From: Candidatus Bathyarchaeota archaeon B26-1
GTDB taxonomy: Archaea; Thermoproteota; Bathyarchaeia; Bathyarchaeales; B26-1
NCBI GenBank assembly: GCA_001593925.1
Contig: LUCD01000071.1
Location: 1 to 6,955 of the forward strand
DNA length: 6,955 nt
Reading direction: 5' to 3'
This document shows, piece by piece, positions 5,952 to 6,955 of this stretch. The position numbers and the translations under genes were made by a program. Within the stretch, counting starts at the first letter, position 1, and every line of letters begins with the position of its first letter. The notes below the pieces were generated by a model, which worked only from the letters and a program-made list of their open reading frames with translations, did not search any database and was not told where the DNA came from.

Positions 5952-6740
5952 ATGTTGAGCCTCCTTTTCATCTATAGCGGGGACTACGGGGAGCGCGTGA
6001 TAAGGAACCTGATAAATGACCCCAGCTTCTGTAAGTCCTGCGGCCTCCTCTGCGACTTCTGCAAGTACGGAGTCTACAGCCACGTTCATAAAATTCGTGC
6101 GGCGATCGAACTGCGAGACCCCTCTGAACTTCCGCCTCTCATAGAGAACCCCGAAGAGCACCTTCCGAAGAGGATTCCAGCGGCCGACGTATGCATAGCC
6201 GTCGGCATCCACAAGGATTTGCTGTTAGCCCTCCCCCCAATGCTCAAGGATGAAGGAGTAAAGGGTTTGATAGTGCCGATTGAGGACTTCCGTGAGGTTC
6301 CACCGGGGCTTCAGAGACAACTGGAAGAGAAATGCGAAGAGCTGAACATTGAGTACGCGTTCCCCAAACCCTTCTGCTCCTTAGAAACGATCAAGACGAA
6401 ACCGCTCATATCAGAGTTCGTAAGGGAGTTCAAGATAGGGAAGCCCTCCCTCCAGATAACCACCGAGGAGAGGGGAGGAACAAGAATCATCCACAACGTC
6501 ACCATAGAACGTAGCGCCCCATGCGGGTCAACATGGTACGTTGCAAAGAAACTTATAGGCAGAAGAGTGGAGAGAGATGAGATCCGCGATGTGGTTGCCA
6601 AAGCCCACCACAGCTACCCGTGCACCGCAACGATGGCTGTAGACCCCGAGCTCGGCGAACCAATCCTCCACGTAGCCGGACACCTAATTAGAGAAGCAGT
6701 TGAAGAACAGCTGTTCCGTTTTGGTGTGGTGGAATTTTAG
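5952..6740 (+). CDS. DUF166 family protein with N-terminal four-cysteine cluster
   Basis: I recognise this 262-residue product as the DUF166 family, whose function is not established. An N-terminal alpha/beta part (LLFIYSGDYGERVIRNLI) leads into C27-x2-C30-x3-C34-x2-C37, a possible metal or iron-sulfur site. A second alpha/beta unit follows (ADVCIAVGIHKDLLLALPPM, 78-97; GVKGLIVPIEDF, 102-113), then FPKPFCSL (137-144), APCGSTWYVAKKLIG (189-203) and HHSYPCTATMAVD (219-231), the conserved C-terminal core with C191 and C224. I recall family members being labelled thymidylate synthase in databases; no ThyX RHRxxS motif and no ThyA active-site block is present, so I do not adopt that. No signal peptide or membrane segment is seen; it should be cytosolic. 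The ATG is fixed by an in-frame TGA three codons upstream. GGTGA at 5937-5941 gives a 10-nt spacing; the nearer GAGG ends one base before the ATG, too close to serve it. It is divergent from topoisomerase IB. Confidence 0.8.
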   Translation: MLSLLFIYSGDYGERVIRNLINDPSFCKSCGLLCDFCKYGVYSHVHKIRAAIELRDPSELPPLIENPEEHLPKRIPAADVCIAVGIHKDLLLALPPMLKDEGVKGLIVPIEDFREVPPGLQRQLEEKCEELNIEYAFPKPFCSLETIKTKPLISEFVREFKIGKPSLQITTEERGGTRIIHNVTIERSAPCGSTWYVAKKLIGRRVERDEIRDVVAKAHHSYPCTATMAVDPELGEPILHVAGHLIREAVEEQLFRFGVVEF

Positions 6741-6741
6741 C

Positions 6742-6788
6742 AAAACTTTAGTCTTAGGGTGATCTGCGTTCTAAGACTTTAAAGTTTT
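6742..6788. terminator. Imperfect 16-bp inverted repeat, likely bidirectional terminator
   Basis: AAAACTTTAGTCTTAG (6742-6757) pairs with CTAAGACTTTAAAGTTTT (6771-6788) over 16 base pairs with a two-base bulge at 6779-6780 and a 13-base loop. It starts two bases after the TAG of the DUF166 gene. Because the stem begins with AAAA and ends with TTTT, either strand yields a hairpin closing in a U-run. It also covers the end and stop codon of the convergent winged-helix gene. A terminator for both genes is the simplest reading; an operator or RNA-stability element is possible. Confidence 0.6.
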
Positions 6789-6955
6789 CGCCCTTTCTGT
6801 ATACCCATTTTACGCCTTTACCTCTCTTCCTCTTCTCTTTTGTTCTGTCTAGGATTCCTAGTGCTGTTAGGTGTTCTAGAGCTGGCCTTACATGTTTGAG
6901 GTCTTTTGGGTGCCAGCACCTACGCATGAGCTCATTGGCGACGTCGCCAGAGGTC
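6754..6955 (-). CDS. Winged-helix DNA-binding protein, C-terminal part (N-terminus beyond right edge)
   Basis: On the minus strand an open frame enters at 6954 and runs 66 codons to a TAA at 6756-6754. The residues read TSGDVANELMRRCWHPKDLK, then HVRPALEHLTALGILDRTKE, then a very basic KRKRGKGVKWVYRKGENF and the tail KVLERRSP. This fits a winged helix: the SGDVANELM helix, a second helix in HPKDLKHVRPALEHLTALGIL, and a wing formed by RGKGVKWVYR. The paired leucines and GILDR resemble archaeal regulators of the MarR/ArsR-like superfamily; the exact family cannot be named from this fragment. It is convergent with the DUF166 gene: its stop codon lies 13 nt from that gene's TAG, inside the inverted repeat at 6742-6788. 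It could be a transcription regulator or another winged-helix nucleic-acid binder. Frame choice is supported by the coherent fold and absence of stops across the fragment. Confidence 0.7.
   Translation of the reverse strand, partial: TSGDVANELMRRCWHPKDLKHVRPALEHLTALGILDRTKEKRKRGKGVKWVYRKGENFKVLERRSP

Noticed and set aside
5910..6212. 100-codon minus-strand frame over the start of the DUF166 gene
   Set aside because: It is antisense to the DUF166 cysteine cluster and would intrude on the divergent promoter region; no family resemblance.
5952..6740. Thymidylate synthase annotation for the DUF166 protein
   Set aside because: Neither the ThyX RHRxxS signature nor the ThyA catalytic block is present; APCGS only superficially resembles the ThyA PPCH site.
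1..6955. CRISPR array, insertion sequence, integrase site, tRNA or rRNA
   Set aside because: No regularly spaced repeats, transposase motifs, cloverleaf or conserved rRNA segments were found on either strand.

Overview
The window reads as a compact archaeal chromosomal segment. It contains a eukaryotic-type DNA topoisomerase IB, an adenosylcobalamin-dependent (class II) ribonucleotide reductase with its own cobalamin adenosyltransferase, a DUF166 protein (a family I know mainly from archaea), TATA-like promoter boxes and very short intergenic gaps. Topoisomerase IB of this type is known in archaea from Thaumarchaeota and the Caldiarchaeum ('Aigarchaeota') lineage. With roughly balanced base composition and Lys/Arg/Glu-rich proteins, a thermophilic or moderately thermophilic member of that group is my best guess. 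This is inference; no rRNA is present to prove it.

Layout, left to right. (1) 1-220, minus: N-terminal 73 codons of an ArsR-like winged-helix regulator that runs off the left edge, preceded by overlapping AT-rich palindromes that also contain its TATA box. (2) 383-1093, plus: sfsA, divergent from the regulator. (3) 1104-3964, minus: a two-gene unit, nrdJ followed 2 nt later by cobO, convergent with sfsA across a 10-nt gap spanned by a small inverted repeat that includes both stop codons. (4) 4046-5839, minus: topoisomerase IB with an unusually long coiled-coil linker. (5) 5952-6740, plus: a DUF166 protein with an N-terminal four-cysteine cluster, divergent from the topoisomerase gene. (6) 6754-6955, minus: the C-terminal 66 codons of a second winged-helix protein that runs off the right edge, convergent with the DUF166 gene. 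A 16-bp imperfect inverted repeat covers that junction.

How the genes fit together. CobO makes adenosylcobalamin, the radical-generating cofactor NrdJ needs, so the nrdJ-cobO pair couples deoxyribonucleotide production to cofactor supply. Topoisomerase IB just upstream on the same strand adds a DNA-replication flavour to the minus-strand run, although a TATA-like box before nrdJ suggests a separate promoter. SfsA and DUF166 have no firm role here.

I see no mobile element, CRISPR array, tRNA or rRNA. The strongest non-textbook signals are the operator-like palindromes at 228-253, the doubled topoisomerase linker, and inverted repeats at both convergent gene junctions. None amounts to a demonstrated new system.
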